NCBI RefSeq assembly: GCF_031877795.1 | Contig: NC_133955.1 | Span: 3,100,001 to 3,164,000, forward strand | DNA length: 64,000 bases | Direction of reading: 5' to 3' | Origin: Strix aluco | Taxonomy: Eukaryota > Chordata > Aves > Strigiformes > Strigidae | In this document: one piece after another, positions 1 through 18,600 of the stretch | How positions within the stretch are numbered: the first letter of the stretch is position 1 | Layout of the letters: every line of letters begins with the position of its first letter | Position numbers and translations under genes: made by a program | Notes under the pieces: generated by a model | What the model was told of the DNA's origin: nothing | Databases searched by the model: none | The model's input: only the letters and a program-made list of their open reading frames with translations

Positions 1-6582
<6,582 letters not shown>

Positions 6583-6940
6583 GTCCTGCTGCCACCACCC
6601 CCCCGGGCCCCCTCCCGCCCCTGCGGGGGACCTTGGGGGCCTCCTGAATCATCATCCTGCCTTCATCGCCGGGGCTGCGCCCATCACCTTCGCTTCAGGC
6701 CTGTCTGGGCCGAGGAGCCACCGGTCACCGTCTGGGCCCCCCCCCGCCGCGCCACGGAGCTCTGCGCTCCCCCGGGCCCAAGGACTGACGCTATGTGGGG
6801 CTCCGGCCCCCCCCCACCCCGTCCATCTTGTGTCCCCCCCTGCCGAGCGGGGTTGGGGACCCCCCCTGCGCCCTGGCCCCTTCCTGGGGAGGGAAAACAC
6901 CCCCCTCCTCCATCCAATAAAGCCAAGAGCTGCGGAGCTG
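6583..6940 (+). other. SARS1: SARS1 3' UTR
   Basis: Follows the TGA at 6580-6582 and runs through the poly(A) signal at 6916-6921. Rich in C-runs; no further coding potential. The end is estimated from the usual 10-30 nt distance to cleavage. Confidence 0.7.
6916..6921 (+). promoter_or_regulatory. SARS1 poly(A) signal AATAAA
   Basis: Canonical hexamer about 335 bp after the SARS1 stop, in CCAATAAAGCC. A GT-rich stretch (GTGTCCTTGGTGGGG) follows at about 6942, as expected for the downstream element. Confidence 0.85.
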
Positions 6941-7875
6941 CGTGTCCTTGGTGGGGAGGGGGGGCAGGAGGGATTGGGGGGGCTCCAGCCTGGCGGGGGG
7001 GTGCCTTTAGCTGCCTGTCCCCCTTCTCTCCCCCCCCCCCCCCCCCCCCGAGGGCCCCACACAAAGGCCCAGACAAAGGCCGCGCTCCGGAGCCCATTTG
7101 TAATTCAAAGAGGGGCGGGGGGGGGGGGGGGGGGGCCCACGTCTGGGCCCCAGCTGCCAGCCCGGCCCCCCCCGGGGGGGGCAGTTGTGGGGGGGGGGGG
7201 GTGCTGCGTGCCTCAGTTTCCCCAAGGGAAGGGGGTCCGGCTGCTCCCAGACCGCGCGTGGGAACCCCACGGGGTGCTGGGGAGGGAGCCCCGGTGCCCC
7301 CCCCCGGTGAGCCGGTCGGGCTCGCCCCCCGCCCCCCCCCCGCTGCCGTTTGAAGGGTGCCAGGGCGGGGAGAGGCCCCGGTGAGTCACCGGAGCCCTCG
7401 GCGGGTGCCGGGGGATCCCCGGGCGGTTCCCCAGCCCCCCCCCCGCTCTCCCCACCCGTCCGACCCGTTCCGCTGCCGGGGCCCCCCCCGCCCCCCCGGG
7501 CCCGGCTCTGCACCGTCCTGCCCAGCACCCACGCCCTGGGCCCGACGCCACCCGCCAGGATGGGTGCCAGGCGCTGCGGGGGGGCTGCACCCACGGCCCC
7601 CCCTGCCCCGCGGGGCGCCCAGGGGTGCACACCCCCCCCTCAACCTCCCACAGTCCCCCCAGTATCCCCAGGCCTCCACGCCTGCCGCCCATCCCAGTGC
7701 TCCCAGTCCGTCCCAGTTTGTCCCAGTGCTGGTGCGACGGGGCCAGCCCAGGCCTGTGGGGCCCCCGGGAACGGCGTCACGGGGCTGGGACTGGGGGGGG
7801 GGTGTGTGGGGACCCCCCTGTGTGCGTTGGGGTGTCACAGCCCGCAGCAGTGACATGGGGGGGCACGGGGGGGTG
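6941..7875. other. SARS1-CELSR2 intergenic spacer, GC-rich
   Basis: No gene seen. Composed of long C-runs and G-runs (for example about 7030-7050, 7115-7135 and 7185-7200) separated by GC-rich unique sequence. The open frames here are stop-poor only because of base composition. Confidence 0.6.
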
Positions 7876-7879
7876 TTTC

Positions 7880-8935
7880 ATGCGTGTCCTCTGTGTCTGT
7901 CCTGCGTGTCACACGTGTGCTGTATCGTGTGTGTGTGCTGTGTGTCACGTGTGTCCTGGGTGTGCTGTGTCATGTGTGCTGTGTGTCATGTGTGTGCTGT
8001 GTATCACATGTCCTGTGTGTGCTGTCATGCGTGTCCTCTGAGTGTCATGTGTGTCCTGCGTGTGCTGTGTGTTGTGCGTGTGCTCTGTCCTGTGTGTGCG
8101 CTGTCCTGCGTGTGCTGTGTATCATGCGTGTCCTCTGCATGTATCACACATGTGCTGTGTCCTCTGTGTGTCCTGTGTGTCCTCTGTGTGTCCTGCATGT
8201 GCTGTGTATCACGCGTGTGCTGTGTCATGCGTGTCCTGTGTGTGCTGTGTGTGTATCATGTGTGTGCTGTGTGTCCTGCGTGTCCTCTGTGTGTCCTACG
8301 TGTGCTGTGTGTCATGTGTGTCCTCTGCATGTATCACACATGTGCTGTGTGTCCTCTGTGTGTCCCCTGCGTGTGCTGTGTATCACGCGTGTGCTGTGTC
8401 ATGTGTGTCCTGCGTGTGCTGTGTGTTGTGTGTGTGCTCTGTCCTGTGTGTGCGCTGTCCTGCGTGTGCTGTGTATCATGCGTGTGCTGTGTGTCATGTG
8501 TGTCCTCTGCATGTATCACACATGTGCTGTGTCCTCTGTGTGTCATGTGTGTCCTCTGTGTGTCCTGCGTGTGCTGTGTATCACATGTGTGCTGTGTCAT
8601 GCGTGTCCTGTGTGTGCTGTGTGTGTATCATGTGTGTGCTGTGTGTCCTGCCTGTCCTCTGTGTCCTGCGTGTGCTGTGTATCACGCGTGTGCTGTGTGT
8701 CTTGCATGTCCTCTGTGTGTCCTACGTGTGCTATGTGTCATGTGTGTCCTCTGCATGTATCACACGTGTGCTGTGTGTCCTCTGTGTGTCCTACGTGTGC
8801 TGTGTGTGTATCATGCGTGTGCTGTGTCCTGCGTGTCCTCTGTGTGTCCTGCGTGTGCTGTGTATCACGCGTGTGCTGTGTCATGCGTGTCCTGTGTGTG
8901 CTGTGTGTGTATCACGCGTGTCCCGCGTGTCCCGC
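7880..8935. repeat. TG-rich degenerate tandem array upstream of CELSR2
   Basis: About 1.05 kb made from variants of TGTGTCCTGCGTGTGCTG and CATGTATCACACATGTGC. The CATGTATCACAC word recurs near 8138, 8329, 8508 and 8755. All three forward frames stay open and read as Cys/Val-rich low-complexity peptide; this is a composition effect. Alternating purine-pyrimidine tracts make it a candidate Z-DNA former just upstream of the CELSR2 promoter. Confidence 0.9.
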
Positions 8936-8989
8936 GCCGGGAGCGTGTGCGGTTCACACGCGTGTGTGTGCGCGTGCAACACGCGCTCC

Positions 8990-9216
8990 CGGTCGTCCCC
9001 GGTGCCGCTCCCCCCCCCCCGCGCTGTCCCCGGGGCGGGCGGGCCCCGCGTGTCCGTGTGTCGGGGGGGGGGGGGGGGGGGGGGCGGCGGCTCCTTTAAG
9101 CGCGGCGCAGGTCGGTGCGGCGGCGGCCCCGCCCCGGCGGGGGCGGGAGGGGCGGGAGGGGCGCAGGCGGCGGCGCGGGGCGCAGCGGGCACCGGCGGCA
9201 GCGGCCGCACCGCGCC
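8990..9216 (+). promoter_or_regulatory. CELSR2 CpG-rich promoter / 5' UTR
   Basis: Dense CpG and several GC boxes (GGGGCGGGCGGG near 9031, GGGGGCGGGAGGGGCGGGAG near 9137) directly precede the ATG at 9217. The transcription start cannot be read from sequence. Confidence 0.6.
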
Positions 9217-12200
9217 ATGGGCGCTCCGCCCGCCCGCGGGGCCGCGCTCCCGCCGCCGCCGCTGCCGCTGCTGCTGCTGCTGCTGCTGCTGCTGCCGCTG
9301 CCCGCGCCGGGCCAGCCCCGCCGCCCGCCCCCGGCACCCGCCACCGGCACCTGCCCCTCCGCCGCCTTCCTGCCGCTGCTCCGGCCCCGCGGCGGCACCG
9401 GGGACAGCGGCGGCACCGGGGACAGCGGCGGAGCGGGGCCCTCGCCGAGCACCGGCGCTTCCAGCGGCACCGGGGACAGCGGCGGCGCCGGGCCCTCCCC
9501 GGGGACGGGCGGAGGCGGCGGCGGATCCCGACGCACCGGCGGTGCCCAAGGCGATGGCGGCTCCCGGAGCGCTGGGGACGCTGGAGGCACTGGGAGCACT
9601 GGGAACACTGGGAGCGCCCGAGGCCACCGGGACGCCAGGAGCACCGGGGATACTGGACGGACCGGGGACACTGGGAACGCCGGGATCCCCACGGACACCG
9701 GGAGCACGGGGGACGCGCTGAGCACCGGGGGTGTTGGACACGCCGAGGACACCGGGGACACCAGCGATACTGGAAGCGCTGGGGAGACTGGGAGGGCCCC
9801 CAGGAGCACCGGGAAGACGATGGGCACGGGGGATATTGAGGACCCCCCGAGCGCGGGGGCCACCGGGAGCCCCGTGACCCGCAGCCGTTCCCGCCGGCGC
9901 CGCAGCCCCAACGCGCCGCCGCAGTTCCAGCCCTCCAGCTACCAGGCCTCGGTGGGGGAGAACCGGCCGGCGGGGACGCCGGTGACACGGGTGACGGCGG
10001 TGGACCCCGACGAGGGGGAGGCGGGTCGGCTGCGCTACGCCATGGCCGCCCTCTTCGACAGCCGCTCCGACGCCCTTTTCGCCATGGACCCCGTCACCGG
10101 CGCCGTCACCACCGCCGCCCCCCTGGACCGGGAGAGCAAGAGCACCCACGTGTTCCGGGTGACGGCGGCGGACCACGGCACGCCCCGGCGCAGCGCCATG
10201 GCCACGTTGACGGTGACGGTGAGCGACGCCAACGACCACGACCCGGCTTTCGAGCAGCCCGAGTACCGGGAGAGCGTACGGGAGAACCTGGAGGTGGGCT
10301 ACGAGGTGCTGACGGTACGAGCCACCGACGGCGACGCCGGTCCCAACGCCAACGTCCTCTACCGGCTCCTCAACGCCGGCGGCGCCAACGAGGTCTTCGA
10401 GATCGATCCCCGCTCGGGCGTCATCCGCACCCGCGGCCCCGTGGATCGCGAGGCGGTGGAGGCCTTCGAGCTGTTGGTGGAGGCCACGGATCAGGGCCAG
10501 GAGCCGGGACCCCGCAGCGCCACGGCCACCGTCCGCATCGCCGTGGAGGACGACAACGACAACGCGCCGCAGTTCAGCGAGAAGCGTTACGTGGCGCAGG
10601 TCCCCGAGGACGTGGCGCCCAACTCGGCCGTGCTGCGGGTGACGGCCACCGACCGCGACAAGGGCAGCAACGCCCTGGTGCACTACAGCATCGTCAGCGG
10701 GAACACCCGCGGCCACTTCTACATCGACGCGCAGACGGGCGCGCTGGACGTCGTCAGCCCCTTGGACTACGAGGTCAGCAAGGAGTTCACCCTACGGATC
10801 CGGGCGCAGGACGGCGGCCGCCCGCCCCTCTCCAACATCAGCGGCTTGGTCACCGTCCAGGTGTTGGACGTCAACGATAACGCCCCCATCTTTGTCAGCA
10901 CGCCCTTCCAGGCCACCGTGCTGGAGAACGTGCCGGTGGGCTACTCCGTCATCCACGTTCAAGCCATCGACGCCGATTCGGGTGACAACGGCCGGTTGGT
11001 CTACACCCTCTTGGAGACCGGTGCCGGCTTCCCCTTCGCCATCAACAACAGCACCGGGTGGATCGTGGTGGCCTCCGAGCTGGACCGGGAAGCGGTGGAC
11101 TTCTACAGCTTCGGGGTGGAGGCGCAGGACCAGGGTAACCCCCCCATGGCCTCCTCAGCCAGCGTCAGCGTCACCGTCCTGGACGTCAACGACAACAGCC
11201 CCGAGTTCACGCAACGGGAGTACAGCGCCCGCCTGAATGAGGACGCGGCGGTGGGCACCAGCGTCCTCACCGTCTCCGCCATCGACCGCGACGCCAACAG
11301 CGTCATCACCTACCAGATCTCCAACGGCAACACCCGCAACCGCTTCTCCATCACCAGCCAGAGCGGCGGTGGGCTCATCTCCCTCGCCCTACCCCTGGAC
11401 TACAAGCTGGAGCGGCAGTACCTCCTCACCATCGCCGCCTCCGACGGCACCCGCCAGGACACGGCCCAGGTGATCGTCAACGTCACCGACGCCAACACCC
11501 ACAGACCCGTCTTCCAGAGCTCCCACTACACCGTCAACGTCAACGAGGACCGGCCGGTGGGCACCACGGTGGTGGTCATCAGCGCCACGGATGAGGACAC
11601 GGGGGAGAACGCCCGCATCACCTACCTGATGGAGGACAGCATCCCCCAGTTCCGCATCGCCGCCGAGACGGGGGCCGTCACCACCCAGATGGAGCTGGAC
11701 TACGAGGACCAGGTGTCCTACACCCTGGCCATCACGGCGCGTGACAACGGCATCCCGCAGAAGTCCGACACCACCTACCTGGAGATCCTGGTGAGCGACG
11801 TCAACGACAACGCGCCCCAGTTCCTCCGCGACTCCTACCAGGGCTCCGTCTACGAGGACGTGCCCGCCTTCACCAGCGTCCTCCAGGTCTCGGCCACCGA
11901 CCGTGACTCGGGGCTCAACGGCAGGGTCTTCTACACCTTCCAAGGGGGTGATGATGGGGATGGTGACTTCATCATCGAGTCCACCTCGGGCATCGTCCGC
12001 ACCTTGCGCCGTCTCGACCGGGAGAACGTGCCGCTCTACTCTCTGAGGGCATTCGCTGTCGATAAGGGGGTCCCGGCCAAGCGGACGCCGGTGGAGATCC
12101 AAGTGACGGTGCTGGACGTCAACGACAACCCGCCCGTCTTCGAGCGTGATGAGTTCGACATCTTCGTGGAGGAGAACAGCCCCATCGGGCTAGTGGTGGC

Positions 12201-12688
12201 CCGGATCACGGCCACCGACCCCGATGAGGGCACCAACGCCCAAATTATGTACCAGATCGTGGAGGGCAACATCCCTGAGGTCTTCCAGCTGGATATCTTC
12301 TCCGGCGAGCTCACCGCCTTGGCCGACCTGGACTACGAGTCCAAGGCAGAGTATGTCATGGTGGTCCAAGCCACCTCGGCCCCGCTGGTCAGCCGGGCCA
12401 CCGTCCACGTCCGCCTTCGCGACGCCAATGACAACAGCCCCCAACTGAAGAACTTTGAGATCCTCTTCAACAACTACATCACCAACCGCTCGGGCAGTTT
12501 CCCCGGGGGGGTCATCGGCCGCATCCCGGCCCACGACCCCGACGTCTCCGACAGCCTCACCTACGCCTTCGAGCAGGGGAACGAGCTCAACCTGGTGCTG
12601 CTGGACCCCCGGAGCGGGGACCTGCGCCTCAGCCCCGCCCTGGACAACAACCGCCCGCTGGAGGCCGTCATGAGGGTCTCCGTCTCGG
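9217..12688 (+). other. CELSR2: CELSR2 first coding exon: signal peptide, linker, cadherin repeats 1-9
   Basis: A single 3472-nt open exon, 1157 codons, no indel. Residues ~1-30 form the signal peptide (poly-Leu core). Residues ~55-220 are a T/G/D/S-rich low-complexity linker. R222-S-R-S-R-R-R-R is a furin-like cluster. Cadherin repeats start at about residue 234 ([10 protein letters not shown]). Calcium-binding DxNDNxP-type motifs mark the ends of repeats 1-8: DANDHDP, DDNDNAP, DVNDNAP, DVNDNSP, DANTHRP, DVNDNAP, DVNDNPP, DANDNSP. Repeat 9 runs into the next exon. The donor GTAAGA follows at 12689, phase 1 (TCG G). Confidence 0.96.
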
Positions 12689-15600
12689 GTAAGACCACCG
12701 TCCTGGCCTGGGGTGACTTGGAGGTCCAAGGTTTGGGCCCCCCACCCTTCTATGTGGTCCTGAGAGGTTTTGGGGGCCCACCACCCCATCTTGACTGCCT
12801 CCTCCAGATTTGGGGAGGGGGCGATGGGGGTGCTGTGCCCCCTCCCCAACCCTGACATCCCAGATGGAGGCAGTTGGGGGCCCCAGCACCCCCTTTGCTT
12901 TCCCACCCCCAGCTACAGCCCTGGAGTGTCTGTGGGGGGGTCCAGTAACCCAGTGTTGGGGGGGTTCAGGACCTTGTAGAAGGAGGTTGGGGGGGCAAGA
13001 CTATGTGTATGTATTTGGGGGGGGGGCTGACACCTCGCTGTGTGTGTTTGGGGGGGGACAGGACCCACTGCGTGTATTTGGGGGGGGGCGCAAGGCCTGT
13101 GCATGTATTCGGAGGGGAGAAGAGCCTAGGGTGGGGGGGGGGGGGGGGGGTGGGTGTCCTGGTACCCTTATGTGTATGTTAGGGGGGGGCCCGATGGGTG
13201 AATTCTGGGGGGACTCAGGGTCCAGTGCAGCCCTTGGGGGGGTCCTGGCACCCCAACGCATGTGTCTCCAGAAGGCCCCAACGCTTGTATTTTCGGGGGG
13301 GGGGGGGGCAGACAGGGCCTGGTGTGTGTATTTGGGGGGGTTCTGGCACCCCGGCCTCTCCCTTGGGGGGTCCCCAAACCCAACGCATCTGTTTGGGGGG
13401 CTCAGTGCTGGGAGGGAGCCAAGGGGGGGCCGTGCTGGCAGCGCTCGGTGCGGTTTGGGCCAGGGGGGGCCTGGGGGTGCTGCCGGGGGGGGTCACCCTG
13501 GGGTGGGGGAGCAGCTCCTCAGCCACCCCCGGGCAGGGAGGGACACTGAGTCACAGGCCATGTCGTGATGTCCCTTGTCCCAGCCGTGTGTCCACCATCA
13601 TCCCCCATCCCCCCCCCCCAGCCCCCCCCCGGGCTGGGGTCCCTGCTCCAGCTGCACAAAGAGGGGGGCTCAGGGCACAAAGGGTGGGGGCAGGGAGCCC
13701 CCCATGCCCAGACTGTGCCCCCCCCCTCAGCGCAGGGGCAGCCAGGAGGGGAACAAAGGGTCCGGCCATAGCTGGGCCCCCCGCGGCCGCAGCCATGGCA
13801 ACCCCCCCCGCCGGCCACCGGCCACGGGCCACCGGGCAGCCCCGGCCCCCTGCCACCACCCCCCCCCGGCATCACCCCCCCTTCTCCCTCCCCCCCCGGT
13901 TCCCCCCCACCCGTCTGTCCCCACGCTCCCTCCGTCCATCTGTCCGCCCACCGCCCGCTCCCCATCTGTCCCACATCCCACTGCCCCTCGTCCTGCCCGG
14001 GAGGAGGAGGAGGAGGAGGAGGAGGAGCAGGAGGAGGAAGGTGGTGCCCCCAGTGCTGGGCAGAGCCTTTCCCCCCACCCCCCCACCCCCACCCCACGGT
14101 GCTGCCGGCTGAGTTGGGACACGTGCCCCATGGCCAGGTGGCCGAGCAGGATGGGTGCCCCCGTCACCGGCCACTTGTCCCCATCCCGCGGTGGCCCGGA
14201 GCTGTCACTGACCCCCTCCCCGTGTCCGTCCCCCCCCCCAGACGGGGTCCACAGCGCGACGGGCCCAGTGCACGCTGCGGGTGACGGTGATCACGGACGA
14301 GATGTTGAGCAACAGCATCACCCTCCGCTTGGCCGACATGTCCCAGGAGCGATTCCTCTCCCCGCTGCTCAGCCGCTTCCTGGAGGGGGGTGGCCGCCGT
14401 CCTGGCCGCCCCCCCGTCACCGCGTTGTCCTCTTCAACATCCAAACGGACACGGACGTGGGGACCGCCCGGATCCTCAACGTCAGCCTCTCGGTGCTGCT
14501 GCCCGCCTCGGGGCACGGCGCCCCGCTTCTTCTCCTCCGAGGAGCTGCAGGAGCGGCTCTACCTCAACCGCTCGCTGCTGGCCGCCATCTCGGCGCAGCG
14601 GGTCCTGCCCTTCGACGACAACATCTGCCTGCGGGAACCCTGCGAGAACTACATGCGCTGCGTCTCCGTCCTCCAGTTCGACAGCTCGGCGCCCTTCCTC
14701 GCCTCCGACACCATCCTCTTCCGCCCCATCCACCCCGTCACCGGCCTGCGCTGCCGCTGCCCGCCCGGTTTCACCGGCGACTACTGCGAGACGGAGATCG
14801 ACCTCTGTTACTCCAGCCCCTGCGGCAGCAACGGGCGGTGCCGGAGCCGCGAGGGCGGCTACACCTGCGAGTGCCACGAGGATTTCACCGGTTAGAGCCC
14901 GGCGCCTCCCTCCCGCGGCCGTCCCTGGGGTCACCTTGTCCCCTTCGGCCCTCCCGCGGCCGCCCTGGCCTCTCGGTGTCCGTTCTTCAGCCAGCTCCCT
15001 CCGTCTGCTCCTTCTCGCCGTCCCTCCGTCACCCGTCCCCAGCGTCACTTTGTCCCGCTCCCGTCCTCCCTCAGCCTTCATCCCGTCCCTCGCTGGTCTT
15101 CCTCATCGAGCCCTTCTTCTGCCGCCCCTCCACCGTCCATCGCGGTCACCCCTTCGTCCTGCTGCCCTCAGCCCTCCCTCTCCCCTTCTCTTCCTCGGCT
15201 GTCGCTCCGTCAGCCACCCTCCGTTGTCTTCTGGCCATCCCTCCCTCTTCCATCCCTCCCTCCCTCCCTCCCTCCTCCATCCCTCCATCCTTCCCCTCCC
15301 TACTCCATCCTCCCTCCCTCCCTCCCTCCCTCCCTCCCTCCCTCCCTCCCTCCCTCCATCCCTCCATCCCTCTCTCCATCCCTCCCTCCCTCCTCCCTCC
15401 CTCCCTCCCTCCATCCCTCCATCCCTCTCTCCATCCCTCCCTCCCTCCTCCATCCCTCCTCCCTCCCTCCCTCCCTCCCTCCTCCATCCCTCCATCCCTC
15501 CTCCCTCCCTCCCTCCCTCCCTCCATCCCTCTCTCCATCCCTCCATCCCTCCTCCCTCCCAACTCCCTCCCTCCCTCTCTCCATCCCTCCATCACTCCCT

Positions 15601-18600
15601 CTCTCCATCCCTCTCTCCCTCCCTCCCTCTATCCCTCCTCTCTCTCTCCCTCCCTCCCTCCCTCTCTCCATCCCTCCATCACTCCCTCTCTCCGTCCTCC
15701 CTCCCTCCCTCCCTCCCTCCATCCCTCTCTCCCTCCCTCCCTCCCCTTTGTCTCCAACACCTTTATCTTCCTCCTCTCTTCCATCTCTTCACCCTCCTCC
15801 CCCCTCTCTCCGCCCCACCCCTCTGTCCTCTCTCCTTACTCCCCCTCCCATGTTGCCCCCCCTGTCCCCCCCATCCTCCCATCACCCTCCATGTCAGGTC
15901 CCTCTCCCTGTCCCCTCTGTCCCCACAGGGACCTCACTGGGGGGGGACGACATGGGGTCACTGGTGGGGGCAGAGCCTTGGGGACACCCTGGGGACACCC
16001 CGGGGTGCAGGGACACCCTGTCCCCACTGTGGTGGCCCGGCCATCTGCTCCCCACCACAGCTGGCCAGGGGACACACACAGACACACGGTCACTGGGAGA
16101 CTGGTGGCACTGGGGACAGCCCCCCACCCGCCCTGGGGACCCCANNNNNNNNNNNNNNNNNNNNNNNNNNNNNNNNNNNNNNNNNNNNNNNNNNNNNNNN
16201 NNNNNNNNNNNNNNNNNNNNNNNNNNNNNNNNNNNNNNNNNNNNNNNNNNNNNNNNNNNNNNNNNNNNNNNNNNNNNNNNNNNNNNNNNNNNNNNNNNNN
16301 NNNNNNNNNNNNNNNNNNNNNNNNNNNNNNNNNNNNNNNNNNNNTCCGGCACTGCCTCCCCGGCACTGCATCCCTGTCACTGCATCCCTGTCACTGAATC
16401 CCTGTCACTGCATCCCTGGCACTGCATCCTGGGCACTGCCTGACACTGTATCCCTGGCACTGCCTGCCTGGCACTGCCTCCCTGGCACTGCATCCGGGGC
16501 ACTGCATCCCTGGCACTGCCTGGCACTGCATCCCCAGCACTGCATCCCCAGCACTGCCTCCCTGGCACTGCCTCCCTGGCACTGCGTCCCATGTGTTACA
16601 CTCCTGGCACTGCATCCCAGGCACTGCATCCCTACCACTGCATCCCAGGCCATACATCCCTGACACTGCATCCTGGGCACTGCCTGGCACTGCATCCCGT
16701 GTGTTACACCCCTGGCACCGCATCCCAGGCTGTACATCCCTGGCACTGCCTGGCACTGCCTCCCTGGCACTGCATCCTGGGCACTGCGTCCTGGGCCATA
16801 CATCCCTGGCACTGCCTGACACTGCATCCCGGGCACTGCCTGGCACTGCCTCCTGGGCACTGCATCTCTGGCACTGCCTGTCACTGCCTCCCTGGCACTG
16901 CATCCCCAGCACTGCCTCCGTGGCACTGCCTCCCTGGTACTGCATCCCAGGCACTGCGTCCTGGGCCATACATCCCTGGCACTGTGTCCTGGGCACTGCC
17001 TGGCACCACATCCCATGTGTTACTTCCCTGGCACTGCATCCCTGGCACTGCCTCCCTGGCACTGCATCCCTGGCACTGCTTGGCACTGCATCCTGGGCAC
17101 TGCGTCCCGGGCACTGCATCCCGGGCACTGCCTCCCATGTGTTACATCCCTGGCACTGCATCTTGGCACTGCATTCCATGTGTTGCATCCCTGGCACTGC
17201 CCCCCTGGCACTGCAGCCCTGGCACCCTCATCCCTCCGATCCCCCCCCAGCCCTGTGCCCCCTCCCCGGGCTGTGCCCGCTGCCCAAAAGCTGGTGCCCA
17301 CAGGTGAGACCACCACCACGGTGTCACCCTTCGTGCCGGGCGGTGTCAGCGACGGGCAGTGGCACCGGGTCCAGCTCCACTATGTACAACAAGGTGGGGG
17401 CACCCCAGGGGACATGGAGGGGGGGGAAATGGGGGTGTAGAGGGGAGTGGGGTGAGGTTTGGGGGGGACAGAGAAAGAGGGGATGGAGGGTGAGGAGCTG
17501 GGGGGATAGAGGGGATGGAAAGGGGGGAGTTCAGGGGGACAGAGATGGAGGGGAGCAGGGAGGGGGTTTGGGGGGACAGGGATGGAGGGGAGTGTGGTGG
17601 AGGTTTTGGGGGGATGGAGGAAGAGGGGATGGAGGGGAGCATGGGGGGGTTGGGGGGACAGAAGAAGAGGGGATGGAGGGGAACAGGGTGGAGGTTTTGG
17701 GGGGATGGAGGGGAGCAGGGAGGGGGGTTTGGGGGGATGGAGGGAGCAGGGAGGGGGTTTAGAAGATGGAGGAAGAGGGGCTGGAGGGTGGGTGTTTGGG
17801 CGGACAGGAATGAAGGGGACCAGGGAAGGGGGTTTGGGGGGGTTGAGGGGGATAGAGGAGAGGGAGGGATAGAGGGTGGGGGTTTGGGAAATGGAAGAAG
17901 AGGGGAGGGAGGGATGGAGGGGAGATGGGTGGGGATTTGGGGGGACAAGAAGAGGGGATGGAGGAGCAGGGTAGGGGTCTGGGGGGGATGGAGGGGAGCA
18001 GGGAGAGGGTTTGGAGGATGGAGGGATGGGGGGAGCAGGGTGGGGGTCTGGGGGAACAGAAGAAGAGGAGATGGAGGGGAGCAGGGAGGAGATTTGGAGG
18101 GATGGGGGAGTGGGGGTGGGAGTTTGTGGGGGCTGGAGGGCAGAGGGAGGATGAGGAGCGGGATGAAGGCTGCGGGGCCGGGGGCACCAAGGGCCCACGG
18201 CTCGGGCGTTGTCCCCAGCCGGTGCTGGGGCGGTCGGGGCTGCCCCAGGGCCCCCTCGGAGCAGAAGGTGGCCGTGGTGACAGTGGACGACTGCGACACG
18301 GGCATGGCCCTGCGCTTCGGCCCCGTCCTGGGCAACTACTCCTGCGCGGCCCAGGGCACCCAGTCCGGCAGCAAGAAGTAAGGGTGGGAGGGGGGTGGGT
18401 GGGGGGGGTGGGTGTCCCTTGGGGTCCTCATGGGTTGGGAAATGGGTCCCTCGGGGTCGGTGACGGTGGGTGCTGTGCAGGTCGCTGGATCTGACGGGGC
18501 CGCTGCTGTTGGGCGGCGTGCCCACCCTGCCCGAGAGCTTCCCCATCCGCAGCCGGCAGTTTGTGGGGTGCATGAGGCACCTCCACATCGACCAGCGCCC

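Noticed and set aside
7357-9099. 580-codon Cys/Val-rich open frame (and two overlapping frames)
   Set aside because: It reads through the TG-rich tandem array; three frames are open together, no splice or domain support.
8881-10716. 611-codon minus-strand open frame opposite CELSR2 exon 1
   Set aside because: GC-rich shadow of the cadherin-coding strand; no similarity of its own.
13575-16663. Very long Pro/Ser-rich forward frames across 13.6-16.6 kb
   Set aside because: Made of TCCC repeats and N codons; the true coding part is the exon 14242-14890.
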